From Roseiarcus sp963772555 (GTDB taxonomy: Bacteria > Pseudomonadota > Alphaproteobacteria > Rhizobiales > Beijerinckiaceae), in the NCBI GenBank assembly GCA_963772555.1, contig CAVYXQ010000009.1, positions 1 to 64,000 of the forward strand: 64,000 nucleotides of DNA, in the 5' to 3' direction. Below are positions 18,716-27,651 of this stretch, one piece after another (positions within the stretch are counted from its first letter, which is position 1; each line of letters begins with the position of its first letter). The position numbers and the translations under genes were made by a program. Below the pieces are notes generated by a model. That model ran no database searches and had not been told where the DNA came from. It saw only the letters and a list, made by a program, of their open reading frames with translations.

Positions 18716-19174
18716 TTGATGCCACAACGCTTGTTACGGTCACCGCTAGGCTCGTCGCCTCGCCGATTTGGCCACCCCGACGGAGGAGCCGGGGAAGGCG
18801 CAGTCCGCAACGGATTCGGGTACAGCATCTTTGGTCCTGACGACGTGGCCAGGACACTCTCCGCCCGCTACTACAAGGACGGCTCAGAAATCCTCATTGC
18901 CCAGAAAACCACCCGTCCCCGCCGACTGACCCCGCGTGAATGCGCTCGGCTCACGGTCTTTGACACGGACGGGCGCATGTTTCGCATCTGCGTTTCAGAT
19001 ACTCAGGCGTACAGGCAATTCGGAAATGCCGTCGTCGTCCCCTTCCTACGCTTTCTCGCCGACGCGCTTCGCCCACACATTCGAAAAGCCACTGCGCGCA
19101 CGCCTTCGCCCAAGTCGCCCCCGGCGAGTGTGACGCGGCTCGACCGACGGGAAGCCATGACCGCGCATGGTTGA
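18716..19174 (+). pseudogene. DNA cytosine-5 methyltransferase, C-terminal remnant
   Basis: Only the last quarter of a Dcm-type methyltransferase is recognisable, from about 18815: the C-terminal motifs 'RRLTPRECARLTVFD' (motif IX region) and 'QAYRQFGNAVVVPFLRFLAD' (motif X). The catalytic Pro-Cys loop, SAM-binding motif and most of the target domain are absent; the bases before 18800 show no methyltransferase sequence. The end overlaps the vsr start by 8 bases, the same arrangement as dcm-vsr in E. coli, so this is the 3' stump of a former methyltransferase-Vsr pair. Confidence 0.75.
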
Positions 19175-19622
19175 TGTTGTCCAGCCGGAAGTTCGCAGAC
19201 GCATGATGGCGGGAATCCGGGGAACCGACACCCGCCCTGAATTGATCTTGCGCCGCGGCCTTCACCGCGCCGGCTTTCGTTTCCGGCTTCACGTTAACAG
19301 CCTTCCCGGCAAGCCCGACCTTGTGTTTCCCCATTGGAAGGCGGTCGTTTTCGCGCACGGCTGTTTCTGGCACGGGCACGACTGTCATCTGTTCAAGTGG
19401 CCTTCGACCCGAGATGAATTCTGGCGAGCGAAGATCGAACGCAACCGCGCCGTTGACGCTCGCGTGGCCCAGGACCTGAAGGCTCAAGGCTGGCGGCGTG
19501 CTGTCGTCTGGGAATGCGGGCTTAAAGGGCGCGAGCGTCTTCCTATTCAGACTGTCATTTTCCAATGCGCCGCTTGCTTGCGGTCCAGCGAGCCCACTCT
19601 CGAGATTAAAGGGACCGTGTGA
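19167..19622 (+). CDS. vsr: Very short patch repair endonuclease Vsr
   Basis: 151-aa T:G-mismatch nicking endonuclease that repairs deaminated 5-methylcytosine. It shows the family motifs 'RRRMMAGIRGTDTRPELI' at the N-terminus, the catalytic strand 'LPGKPDLVFP', and the zinc/metal cluster 'AHGCFWHGHDC'. Complete. Its partner methyltransferase survives only as a stump directly upstream, overlapping by 8 bases, so the enzyme may be an orphan. Confidence 0.92.
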   Translation: MVDVVQPEVRRRMMAGIRGTDTRPELILRRGLHRAGFRFRLHVNSLPGKPDLVFPHWKAVVFAHGCFWHGHDCHLFKWPSTRDEFWRAKIERNRAVDARVAQDLKAQGWRRAVVWECGLKGRERLPIQTVIFQCAACLRSSEPTLEIKGTV

Positions 19623-19696
19623 TCGCGGTCGCGGATCTCACCTACTGGATGGACGAGTTCGGCCGCCTTGGGCGCCTGTTCGCGAACGATCGCTAG
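19619..19696 (+). pseudogene. Truncated 25-codon reading frame overlapping vsr
   Basis: A GTG at 19619 overlaps the vsr stop in a tight GTGTGA arrangement and reads 'VIAVADLTYWMDEFGRLG' before a TAG at 19694-19696. The coupling suggests the beginning of a third restriction-modification gene that has been cut off. The family cannot be named from so little sequence. Confidence 0.35.
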
Positions 19697-19757
19697 CGAC
19701 TCACGCAGGGGCCCTCGCCGTCTTCGCTTTCACGCCTGGGGGCGGAGGTGTCGAGTG

Positions 19758-20051
19758 TCAGGTCTGGGTCCCAGGCGTTCCACCTTGCGTTGATCGAGTC
19801 TCCTCAGAGCGCCCTGAGGCTCCTGGCTCCTTGTGGACCGGGTGGAAGACGATCTCGGCCTCGTAGCCTAACGCCTTCACGATCTCGCAAAATCGCTTCC
19901 AGCCGACATGCGCAGGCCCCAAACGTTCGACTTTACTGAGGGTGGACTGGTCCAGGTCGATTTCGATTGAAACATCCTCCTGCGAACGGCCGAGCCTTAT
20001 GCGAATGTCGCGCAACGCGGTGGCGGCCTTCTTGTCCAAATCGTCCTGCAT
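19758..20051 (-). CDS. XRE-family helix-turn-helix regulator
   Basis: About 97 aa from the ATG at 20051. It contains an XRE-type DNA-binding domain, 'ALRDIRIRLGRSQEDVSIEI' then 'DLDQSTLSKVERLGP', where the recognition helix is expected, and a short polar tail. In-frame ATGs at 20132 and 20150 would add 27-33 residues; none has a strong ribosome site. It lies opposite vsr and upstream of a toxin-antitoxin pair; it could be a restriction-control protein or an orphan antitoxin-like regulator. No toxin gene abuts it. Confidence 0.65.
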   Translation of the reverse strand: MQDDLDKKAATALRDIRIRLGRSQEDVSIEIDLDQSTLSKVERLGPAHVGWKRFCEIVKALGYEAEIVFHPVHKEPGASGRSEETRSTQGGTPGTQT

Positions 20052-20322
20052 AGCCCCGAGCTTTCCAGCGTGGCGGAATTGCGTTTTGACTGGCGATACT
20101 CTGAAGCTTCCCGACGGTCTATATTCTTTCATCGACCCAAGTTGATCCAAGAGCTTTTGACGACGTTCGGGAACCCGGTTGCGGCGAGCAGGCGAACGAG
20201 CAGGCAGCGGCGCACGCCAATCTCACCAAAGGTGGAACCGCAGATTGGCAACAATTTTCGATGACTTGGCGGCGCACACAGGCTGTGCTAAAAGGTACAC
20301 ACGTTGGCACAAGGCTTTCATC

Positions 20323-20589
20323 ATGACAGCAAGCACAACCATGACCATCCGGGTTTCTCCTGAAACGAAAGAGAAATTGGAGCGGATCGCAACAAACACC
20401 AAACGCAGCAAGTCCTTCCTCGCTGCCGAGGCGGTTTCCGCCTACGTCGATCACGAGCTTCAAATCATCGAAGGAATCAATCGCGGGCTGGCCGATGTCG
20501 AGGCGGGCCGCGTTGTGCCGCACGAGCAAGTGATGGCGGAGGCCGGCCAAATCATTGCGGAGGCCAAACGCAAGAAATCCGCACGCTGA
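20323..20589 (+). CDS. Ribbon-helix-helix antitoxin (CopG/ParD-like)
   Basis: 88-aa antitoxin. The N-terminal 'TMTIRVSPETKEKLERIA' is a ribbon-helix-helix DNA-binding domain, followed by 'KSFLAAEAVSAYVDHELQ' and a charged C-terminal segment that would wrap the toxin. The ATG at 20323 is chosen because the domain begins there. Its TGA overlaps the toxin ATG by one base (TGATG), typical of type II toxin-antitoxin operons. It should neutralise the toxin and repress its own promoter. Confidence 0.85.
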   Translation: MTASTTMTIRVSPETKEKLERIATNTKRSKSFLAAEAVSAYVDHELQIIEGINRGLADVEAGRVVPHEQVMAEAGQIIAEAKRKKSAR

Positions 20590-20894
20590 TGCGGCCAGTC
20601 GTTTGGTCGGACGATGCCCGAAGGGATTACCTCGAGATTCTGCGATTCATCGCCGGGGATAACCCGCTTGCAGCCCAGAGGGTCGTCGCCGCGATCAAAA
20701 AGGTTGGCCAGGAACTTGGCGAGTTTGCAACCGGAAGGCCTGGCCGCGTCCGCGGCACCTATGAAAAATTAGTCCCCGGCCTCCCCTTCATCATCACCTA
20801 TGCCCTGACTACTCGCGAAAGCCGGGAGGCGGTTTCGATCCTAAGCGTCATCCATACCGCCCGCAACTGGCAAGCTGACGATTGGCCTCAATGA
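20589..20894 (+). CDS. RelE/ParE-family toxin
   Basis: 101-aa RelE/ParE superfamily toxin: 'VVWSDDARRDYLEILRFIAG' at the N-terminus, then 'RPGRVRGTYEKLVPGLPFII' and the C-terminal 'VSILSVIHTARNW', the usual ParE ending. ParE members poison gyrase and RelE members cut mRNA; the 'IHTARNW' ending and ribbon-helix-helix partner favour ParE. Translation is coupled to the antitoxin by a one-base overlap. Confidence 0.87.
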   Translation: MRPVVWSDDARRDYLEILRFIAGDNPLAAQRVVAAIKKVGQELGEFATGRPGRVRGTYEKLVPGLPFIITYALTTRESREAVSILSVIHTARNWQADDWPQ

Positions 20895-21265
20895 CGCGTT
20901 GGCGTCTCGCTTCCGGCCGTCCGCTCCTGGCGCATCCGTCGCCCTTCGGCCTTCGACCGCAACAGCTCGTTCGCAGAATCAATCTCAAAGGAGGGGCGCT
21001 CCCCGTCGATCTGCCCCCTCCGTTGTGCGCTCGCCGAATGGCCGCTCCTTGCGCTGAAGCCGGACTGCATCGTCTTCGCACAGCCGTCGTCTGCCCACGG
21101 CAGCCCTCTCTGTCGGGCGCCAGGCGTTCGATCTGTGAACCCAAGCAGCTTCACGCAACCTTGCCAAGATTTCACCCTCGGGCGGCGCCGGCCGCCCTTC
21201 TAAAGCCCCGGTCGGTCTGCTAGTGCGCCCCTTCCGATTTCCCGCCCGATCAGGTCAGACGCCCC
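20895..21265. other. Intergenic, no gene recognised
   Basis: About 370 bases after the toxin gene and before the ABC exporter. Only short inconsistent frames; no hairpin with a T tract and no obvious promoter boxes were seen. Confidence 0.4.
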
Positions 21266-23386
21266 ATGCGCATGTTGAGCCTCGCCGTTTTCGCCGCCGT
21301 TGCGCTTGCGATCGGCGCCTACAAGGAAGACGGCATGACCCTCCTGATCGGCTTCGCTTCGGCGCTCGCCGCCGTCGCGTCATGGCCGGGATGGAGGCTT
21401 TCGACCTTCCTGACGCTGCTCTCCGATCTCTTCGCCTTCGAGACGGTGCTGTTCGGCCTCGCCGATCTCGCCGCGCTTCTCGGTTATTGGCCGGAGGATT
21501 ATGCCGCCTATAGCCTGCCCCGTTACCTGCCGCTGGCGACGGCGCTGTTCAGTTTCGTCGTCTTCGCCATCTCGCATTTTCCCTTCGTGCGCAGGATGAC
21601 GGCGATCACCGACCCGTTCTTCGCCGCGCAGACGCCGATCGCCATCCGTCCCTGGCCGCTGCCCCCGACGGTCCTGCGCCAGAGCCTCTATGCGCGCATC
21701 AACATCTTTTTCCTGATTCTGATCAACCAGTTCCAGGTGGCGCTGGGCGTTCGGCTCAATTTCTTCTACCGGGATTTCGGCAACGCCATCCAGGTTCCGG
21801 ACGAAGCCCATCGGGTCGCCTTCTGGCACCAGCTGTTCGGAGTCTTCACGCCGCTGGTGACGATCTCGATCCTGGCCTTCCTGGTCGAGTTCTACGTCTC
21901 GCTGAATTTCGTGCTGCAATGGCGGCGCTGGATGACGGCCTCCTACACCTCCCGCTGGCTCCTGCACTCGATGCACTATAAGCTCGCGCTCCGCGGCGGC
22001 GAAACCGACAATCCGGACCAGCGCATTTCGGAGGACATCGGCGGCTTCATCAACGGCGCCGGCGGCGTCGGCGCCTATTCCAACGCCGGCATCTACAACT
22101 ACACCATCCAGGGGATGACCACGGCGACCAATCTGGTCGCCTTCTCGATCATCCTCTGGGGGCTCTCGCGGGCGATGAACCTGTCGATTTTCGGCGTCGA
22201 GATCCCCGGTTTTCTGTTCTGGGTCGCCATTCTCTACGCCTGCTTCGCCACCGGCATGATGCAGCTCATCGGCCATTCCCTGTCGCGGCTCCTGTTTCGC
22301 CAGCAGGCGGTCGAGGCGAATTTCCGCTTCGATCTGGCGCGCATCCGCGAATTCAGCGAACAGATCGCCCTCCTCAAGGGCGAAGACCGGGAGATCGACC
22401 GCGCCGGCCGGGTGTTCAACGACGTCTTCAGGACTGTCCAGCGGATCATTCGCGTCAGGACCTTTCTGAACTCGTTCCTCCAGTTCTATACCCAGATTTC
22501 GGCGATCATTCCCTATGTCGTGGTCGCGCCTTTCTACTTTGTGGTGAAGAAGGTCGACTTCGGCACCTTCAGCCAGGCCGCCGACGCCTTCAGCAACGTC
22601 AACACCTCGATGAACTTCTTTGTCAATCAGTACACTGGTCTCGCCAGCTTCAGCGCCACGATCCAGCGTCTGACCTCGTTTGACGAGGCCTTCGCCAGTG
22701 CGCGCGCCGACGAGGAAAAAACCCCGCGCATCGTCGCGGGTCCGGCGGACGGGCCGGTGCTCTCCGTCCCCGATCTCGATATCGCGCTGCCCGACGGGCG
22801 CAAGCTCGCCCACGTCGGCGACCTGGCGCTGATCCCGCAGGAGCCGGCGCTCGTCGTCGGCCCCTCGGGCGTCGGCAAGTCGACGTTCTTTCGCGCCATC
22901 GCCGGCCTATGGCCGTTCGGCTCGGGCGAAATCCTGCAGCCCGCCTACGCCAAGCTGATGCTGTTGCCCCAGCGGCCCTATATCCCGATCGGGCCGTTGC
23001 GCGAGGCGCTCGCCTATCCCGCCGCGAGCTCGAGTTTTTCCGACGCCGAGTTGCGCGATACGCTCCTGAAAGTGGGGCTGCCGGCGCTCGCCGACCGTCT
23101 CGACGACAGCGACAACTGGCAGATGCGGCTTTCGGGCGGCGAGCAGCAGCGCCTCGGGGTCGCGCGCGCCCTCTTGTCGAAGCCGGACTGGCTCTTCCTG
23201 GACGAGGCCACGGCCTCGCTCGACGAGGAGAGCGAGGCCGTTCTCTACCGGGCGATCGCCAAGACGCTGCCGAAGACGACGCTGGTGTCGATCGGGCACC
23301 GCTCGACGCTCAACGCCTTCCACAAGCGCCGGATCGCCTTTCAGCCGCATGAAGGCAAGCCGGCCACGGTCGTCGGCGTCGCTTGA
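21266..23386 (+). CDS. SbmA/BacA-type ABC transporter with fused ATPase
   Basis: 706-aa inner-membrane protein. The N-terminal two thirds hold several membrane helices and the SbmA/BacA-like domain ('QWRRWMTASYTSRWL', 'DNPDQRISEDI', 'FSILWG'-like helices); the C-terminal third is an ABC ATPase with Walker A 'GPSGVGKST' (about residue 532), signature 'LSGGEQQRLGVARAL' (about 621), Walker B 'WLFLDEATASLD' and H-loop 'VSIGHRS'. This is the BclA/YddA/Rv1819c arrangement; relatives import antimicrobial peptides or cobalamin-like hydrophilic molecules and matter for peptide tolerance in rhizobia. Substrate unknown. Complete. Confidence 0.9.
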   Translation: MRMLSLAVFAAVALAIGAYKEDGMTLLIGFASALAAVASWPGWRLSTFLTLLSDLFAFETVLFGLADLAALLGYWPEDYAAYSLPRYLPLATALFSFVVFAISHFPFVRRMTAITDPFFAAQTPIAIRPWPLPPTVLRQSLYARINIFFLILINQFQVALGVRLNFFYRDFGNAIQVPDEAHRVAFWHQLFGVFTPLVTISILAFLVEFYVSLNFVLQWRRWMTASYTSRWLLHSMHYKLALRGGETDNPDQRISEDIGGFINGAGGVGAYSNAGIYNYTIQGMTTATNLVAFSIILWGLSRAMNLSIFGVEIPGFLFWVAILYACFATGMMQLIGHSLSRLLFRQQAVEANFRFDLARIREFSEQIALLKGEDREIDRAGRVFNDVFRTVQRIIRVRTFLNSFLQFYTQISAIIPYVVVAPFYFVVKKVDFGTFSQAADAFSNVNTSMNFFVNQYTGLASFSATIQRLTSFDEAFASARADEEKTPRIVAGPADGPVLSVPDLDIALPDGRKLAHVGDLALIPQEPALVVGPSGVGKSTFFRAIAGLWPFGSGEILQPAYAKLMLLPQRPYIPIGPLREALAYPAASSSFSDAELRDTLLKVGLPALADRLDDSDNWQMRLSGGEQQRLGVARALLSKPDWLFLDEATASLDEESEAVLYRAIAKTLPKTTLVSIGHRSTLNAFHKRRIAFQPHEGKPATVVGVA

Positions 23387-23447
23387 GGGCCGCCCGTCTT
23401 GCGGGCGCAGATGGGCAACTCTCGGCTGGCCGGTGAAGGTCCTGGCC

Positions 23448-23903
23448 TCAGAGCGAACGCACGAGCCGCATCGAGCCGCGCGGTCCCTTGATCACCAGGT
23501 CGCCATTGACGAGGTCCCAGGTCGGGTTGCCGAGGAGGCCGGAAAGGAAGCCGAACTCGATCGCCATCACGTCCTTGGGGCACTGCTTTTTCGTCAGGGC
23601 GAAGGGACCGACGGCGAGATGCTGGTCTTTGACCGGGTAAAGCGTCGCCGACCAGGAGTTGCAGCCGGTGAATCCGGAACCCCGCAACGTGCCGTCGATT
23701 TTCAGGCTCGCGTCGAGCCCCTCCGGCACCGGCTTGCCGTTGAGCTCCCGCAAGGACCAGGTCTGGTCGAGAGGGAAATTCTTCTGCAGCGGCGGCAGCG
23801 GCTTGGGCGGGCCTTCGTCTTCGGATTGGGGGCCGGCAAAAGCGGCGACGGCGAGACAAAGGACGGCCGAGCTGATGGCCACGGTCAGGACGGATCTGAG
23901 CAT
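23448..23903 (-). CDS. Exported META-domain (HslJ-like) protein
   Basis: 151 aa with a Sec signal peptide (residues 1-23, ending 'AVAAFA'), a Pro-rich linker, then a META domain starting at 'TWSLRELNGKPV' and containing 'GSGFTGCNSWSATL', the family hallmark, and 'LTKKQCPKDVMAIE'. META/HslJ proteins are envelope proteins with roles in heat-shock tolerance or novobiocin resistance and no known enzymatic activity. The cysteine pair in 'FTGCNSW' and 'KKQC' could form a disulfide. Convergent with the ABC exporter upstream. Confidence 0.82.
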   Translation of the reverse strand: MLRSVLTVAISSAVLCLAVAAFAGPQSEDEGPPKPLPPLQKNFPLDQTWSLRELNGKPVPEGLDASLKIDGTLRGSGFTGCNSWSATLYPVKDQHLAVGPFALTKKQCPKDVMAIEFGFLSGLLGNPTWDLVNGDLVIKGPRGSMRLVRSL

Positions 23904-24034
23904 GCGGTTTTAGACCCCACTTTTTGAAAGGGCGCAGTTCCTCGCCAATTGCACTTTTGTATGTCCGGTTCCGGTCACACAATCGAGGCCTATGGCGCGG
24001 GAGATTGCAATTTTTGTGGCGCGGATGCGGCTGC

Positions 24035-24154
24035 CTTGAAAAGTGGCGGACTTCTTCCCAGCTAAGCGGCGCGGATCCAAGGGGAGCCGCAGCGGCGAGC
24101 GCAGCCGATCCGGGGCGCTTGCCGTCATATCGCTCAACGAAGGAGGATGTGATT
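24035..24154 (+). promoter_or_regulatory. Leader region of hsp20 with candidate heat-shock elements
   Basis: A CTTGAA box (24035-24040) could be the -35 of an RpoH promoter, but the matching -10 is poor. The following leader of about 90-110 bases is GC-rich and self-complementary and ends in a strong AAGGAGG 8 bases before the ATG, a layout compatible with a ROSE-type RNA thermometer, common ahead of alphaproteobacterial hsp20 genes. The conserved ROSE core was not convincingly identified. Confidence 0.3.
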
Positions 24155-24619
24155 ATGCTGAACTACGATCTTTCGCCATTCTACCGCTCGACGGTGGGTT
24201 TCGACCGGCTGTTGTCGATGCTCGACAAGGCCGTCGGAGCGGAACAGAACGTGCCGACCTACCCGCCCTACAATATCGAGCGCACCGGCGAGAACGCCTA
24301 CCGAATCACGCTGGCGGTCGCCGGCTTCGGCGAACAGGAACTGTCGGTCGAGACGCGCGAGAACACGCTGACCGTGCGCGGTTCGAAAGAGCCGAGCGGC
24401 AAGGATGAGAAGCGCGACGTCCTCTATCAGGGCATCGCGGCGCGGGCTTTCGAGCGTCGCTTCCAGCTGGCCGACCACGTCTTGGTCACCGGGGCGACGA
24501 GCGAGAATGGCCTGCTCCATATCGACCTCGTTCGCGAGGTTCCGGAGGCGCAGAAGCCGAGAGTGATCGCCATCAACGGCGGCAAGAAGACGATCGAAGC
24601 GACCAGGCAGGCCGCGTAA
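24155..24619 (+). CDS. Small heat-shock protein Hsp20
   Basis: 154-aa alpha-crystallin-type holdase. It starts 'MLNYDLSPFYRSTVGFDRL', typical of the IbpA/HspA class, and contains the alpha-crystallin domain from 'PPYNIERTGENAYRITLAVA' to 'GLLHIDLVREVPE' with 'RAFERRFQLADHV' in the middle. The C-terminal 'KPRVIAI' holds the I-x-I-like motif that links dimers. It binds unfolding proteins under stress for later refolding. The ATG at 24155 is fixed by AAGGAGG at 24140-24146. Followed by a strong terminator and then an IS element. Confidence 0.93.
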   Translation: MLNYDLSPFYRSTVGFDRLLSMLDKAVGAEQNVPTYPPYNIERTGENAYRITLAVAGFGEQELSVETRENTLTVRGSKEPSGKDEKRDVLYQGIAARAFERRFQLADHVLVTGATSENGLLHIDLVREVPEAQKPRVIAINGGKKTIEATRQAA

Positions 24620-24644
24620 GGTTGAAGCGCTTGCGCACAAGTCC

Positions 24645-24675
24645 AGAGGGCGCCCGCGAGGGTGCCCTTTTTGTC
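24645..24675 (+). terminator. Rho-independent terminator of hsp20
   Basis: Stem AGGGCGCCC/GGGTGCCCT (eight Watson-Crick pairs and one G-T) with a 4-base loop and a T run. It lies 25 bases after hsp20 and just before the IS element. Before that insertion it would also have been downstream of the leftward gene now ending at 25614. Confidence 0.85.
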
Positions 24676-24681
24676 GTCTAA

Positions 24682-25614
24682 GAGCCCGTCCGGGAAGTTA
24701 ACGAATTGTTGGAATCGCTTATGATTCAAGGAAGGCGGCCCGAATCAGGGGGTCGCCGATGTGGACCAACGAAAATCGCGCTCGCTACGACCGCAGTCTG
24801 CTGCGCTATCCGAGCGATCTGACCGACGCGGAATGGGCGCATGTCGGGCCGCTCATTCCGCCGGCCAAGCGCGGCGGCAACCGACGCCATGTCGATGAGC
24901 GCGACGTCGTCAACGGCCTGATGTACGTCCTCAGCACCGGCTGCCAATGGCGCGCCGTCCCGAAGGACCTGCCGCCGCGTTCGACGCTTTACGATTACTT
25001 CGATCGCTGGAGTTGGGACGGCACGCTCGATCGCATCCACGACGCTCTCTACGTGAAGTGTCGCGAAGCCGCCGCTCGCGAGGCGAGCCCGACCGCCGCG
25101 ATCATCGACAGCCAGAGCGTCAAGAGCGCGGAAAAAGGGGGGCCTGCATCGATCCGGCGGGTTATGACGCCGGCAAGAAGATCACGGGCAAAAAGCGCCA
25201 CATCCTCGTCGATACGCAGGGCCTGTTGATGCATGCGATCGTCCACGCCGCCGACATCCAGGACCGCGACGGCGGCGCGGCGTTGATGGCGACCTTGTTC
25301 GGCGCCTTTCCGTTCCTGACCAGGCTCTTTGCCGACGGCGGGTATCGGGGGTCACAATTTCAGAGCGCAATCGGGCGAACTCTGGCGCGCGTCATGGTCG
25401 AGATCGTCAAGCGGTCGGATCAGGCCGAGGCCTTCGTCGTCCTGCCCAAGCGCTGGATCGTCGAACGCACTCTCGCCTGGCTCGGCCGCTGCCGCAGGCT
25501 GGCCAAGGATTGGGAATGCCTCAACCGCAAGGCGCTCGCCTTCCTCCGCCTCGCCTCCATCCGCCTCATGCTGCGAAAACTATGCAATCCCACATAATGT
25601 TTCCGGACAGACTC
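24682..25614 (+). mobile_element. IS5-family insertion sequence (IS427-like)
   Basis: 933 bp. Left end GAGCCCGTCCGGGAA and right end (inverted) GAGTCTGTCCGGAAA form terminal inverted repeats matching 12 of the first 15 positions. Both ends are flanked by TAA (24679-24681 and 25615-25617), a 3-bp target duplication of the YTAR/TNA kind used by this family. One transposase in two overlapping frames fills it. The right end abuts the stop codon of the leftward gene, which survives because the target duplication rebuilt it. Confidence 0.88.
24759..25597 (+). CDS. IS5-family transposase, two frames joined by -1 frameshifting
   Basis: DDE transposase. The first frame (24759-25229) has the DUF4096-like N-terminus 'LTDAEWAHVGPLIPP' and the first catalytic Asp in 'AAIIDSQSVKS'. 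At the slippery run A5G6 (about 25133-25143) a -1 shift joins 'SVKSAEKGG' to 'ACIDPAGYDAGKKI' in the second frame, which holds 'RLFADGGYRG' (second Asp) and 'WIVERTLAWLGRCRRL' (Glu). The fusion is about 279 aa, normal for the IS427 subgroup, where programmed frameshifting has been proposed. The element may therefore be active rather than broken. Confidence 0.85.
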
Positions 25615-26516
25615 TAATTAAGGGGATTGACGGGGACGTCGTTCACCTTGGACTTGTCGCCCGGCTTCTCGAGGGCGGCAGGAGCCGGCGTTGGCGGCGC
25701 GACCGCCGGCGCCGGCGAGGCGTTCTTGGCCTGCGTTTCAACCGGCGCGGACGACCCGCTGGGGGGCGCGGCTGTCGGCACGGCATTCTTGGACGGTTCC
25801 GGCGAAGCGCCAGTCGCGGACGTGTCCGGTTTGGCGGACGCATTCGTCGGCTGGGAGGTTTCCAGCGGAGCGGCGGATCCGTTCGACGGCGCAGACGCTG
25901 TCCCGGTCGGAGCCGGATTTGCATTGGCGCCGGCTGCGGGCGTTGTTTCAGCGGGCGCGCTGGCGGTTGCCGGTTTGCTTTCCGGCGTGTGCGGGGCCGA
26001 AGCGGGCCTTTGCCTGATCCTCCGCCGCGGCGTTTCCGGCGGCGGATACACGGGACCGATGTCGGAGGGAACGCGTGCCCCGGGCGGTTCGCCATAGGCG
26101 TAGCCGCCGCTTCCTCCAGGCGGGGCAAAGAATTCGCGAACCGGCGGCGGACCCAGCGGCGGAGGCCCCCCGAAGTCGCCGCCGCCCTGGGTTACATAAT
26201 ATTCCGGGGAACCGCCCCGCCTTCCAGGATGTCTCCGCCTGATCAGGAAGCGCTGCAAAACCTCTCCGCTCCACGCATCGATCACCAGGCGCTCGCGGCC
26301 AGCCGGGCCGGCGTCGACGTCGACGAGATAGACTGTTTGGTTGCGATAAAGCGGCCCCAAAAGGACATAGCCTTCCGCCCTCAGGCGCTGGGCGATTTCG
26401 TGCGGCGGCGCCGCGCCGAACGGCGGCAGCCACTGCGCCTGCGCTGCCGCGGTCGAAACGCATGCGGCGACGCCAAGAGCCAAAAGCAGCCGCAATGACT
26501 TGAACGAGCTGGCCAT
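25614..26516 (-). CDS. Exported Pro/Ala-rich protein, unknown function
   Basis: 300 aa. A signal peptide (about residues 1-26, ending 'STAAAQA') precedes a small folded region 'EIAQRLRAEGYVLLGPLYRN' with 'YLVDVDAG' and 'LVIDAWSGEVLQRFL', which resembles PepSY-like domains that turn a strand into a helix. The remaining two thirds are low complexity, rich in Pro, Ala, Ser and Thr, and probably an unfolded linker in the periplasm or across peptidoglycan. The TAG stop coincides with the edge of the IS5 element. Function unknown. Confidence 0.7.
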   Translation of the reverse strand: MASSFKSLRLLLALGVAACVSTAAAQAQWLPPFGAAPPHEIAQRLRAEGYVLLGPLYRNQTVYLVDVDAGPAGRERLVIDAWSGEVLQRFLIRRRHPGRRGGSPEYYVTQGGGDFGGPPPLGPPPVREFFAPPGGSGGYAYGEPPGARVPSDIGPVYPPPETPRRRIRQRPASAPHTPESKPATASAPAETTPAAGANANPAPTGTASAPSNGSAAPLETSQPTNASAKPDTSATGASPEPSKNAVPTAAPPSGSSAPVETQAKNASPAPAVAPPTPAPAALEKPGDKSKVNDVPVNPLN

Positions 26517-26573
26517 ATTCTCAACGCTCCAGGATTGCTCCGGCGGGCATCTGCTGCGCCAATTACGGCGCCG

Positions 26574-27651
26574 TTACGGCGTCGGCGTGGCGGCGTGGCT
26601 GGCGCATAAAGTCAACAACCGTTCGATTTCGCCGGGCTCCGTTTCGAACGAGGTCACGAGCCTGACGAGACGTTCTCCGGGGCGCGGCGCCGCCTCCGCC
26701 GACAGCGCACGCGTGCTCCAGTCATGGAAGCGGGCTCCCGCCGCCCGCCACGCCTCGACCAGCGCGTCCGGGGCAACGACAAAGACCTCGTTGGCTTCGG
26801 TCGGCCACGCGAGACGCACGCTGGCCGCCGCCGCGAGCTGCTCGCTCAGCCGCCGCGCCGCGCCGTTGGCTCGCTTGGCCAGCCCGAGCCAAAGCTCATC
26901 CTTCAGATAGGCCTCCATTTGCGCGCCGAGGAAGCGGCCCTTCGACAGGGTGTGACCGGCCCGCTTGCGTCGGAACGGCAAGTCGGCGGCGCGGCCGGGA
27001 TCAAAGAAGACGACCGCCTCGCAGGCCAAGGCTCCGTTCTTGGTCGCGCCGAAGGAAAGCGCGTCCACGCCTGCGCGCCAGGTCGCTTCAGCGGGGGAAA
27101 GATCGGACGAGACGAGCGCATTGGCAAACCGCGCGCCGTCCATATGCACCCAGAACTCCGGCCGCGTGAGCGATGGCGCAAAGTTCGGCGACCTCGCCTT
27201 GCCGGTAGACGGTCCCCGCCTCGGTGGCCTGCGACAGCGATAACGCTCCCGGTTGAACGCCCTTGACAAGCCCGCGGGGAAATCGCTCGAGCGCGTCGCG
27301 CAGCGCCTGCGGCGCGACTTTCCCACCCTCCCCGGGAATCCCGACGAGCTTGCCGCCGCCGGTAAAGAATTCCGGCGCGCCGCATTCGTCGTCGTGGATA
27401 TGCGCCTCCTCGTGGCAAAATACGGCCTCCCACGGTCGCGCCAGCGCCGAAAGCGCCAGCGCGTTCGCAGCCGTTCCGGTCGCCACGAGAAAGGCCTCGA
27501 CCTTTGTCTCGAAAATCTCGCTCAGCAACGTTTCGGCGCGGGCGGTATAGGCGTCGGCGCCGTATGCGGGAGCGTTGATGCGGGACGAAGCCGAAATCGC
27601 ATCGAGAATCTCCGGCGCAACCCCAGCGCCGTTATCGCTGGCGAAATTCAT
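26574..27651 (-). pseudogene. ltaE: Low-specificity L-threonine aldolase, frameshifted
   Basis: PLP enzyme splitting threonine or allo-threonine into glycine and acetaldehyde. The N-terminal part starts 'MNFASDNGAGVAPEIL' (ATG at 27651) and includes 'LVATGTAANALAL' and 'CHEEAHIHDDECG'; the C-terminal part, in another frame, begins 'VHMDGARFANALVSS' and holds the PLP-lysine region 'DALSFGATKNGALACEA'. Removing one base from the CCC at 27149-27151 restores 'HAAGVLVHMDGARFANAL' and a 358-aa protein of normal length. A single insertion, real or technical. Divergent from gltB. Confidence 0.87.

Noticed and set aside
24000..24020. Third copy of the dispersed repeat upstream of hsp20
   Set aside because: Only about a dozen bases (TTGCAATTTTTG) match; the rest diverges, so it is probably chance.
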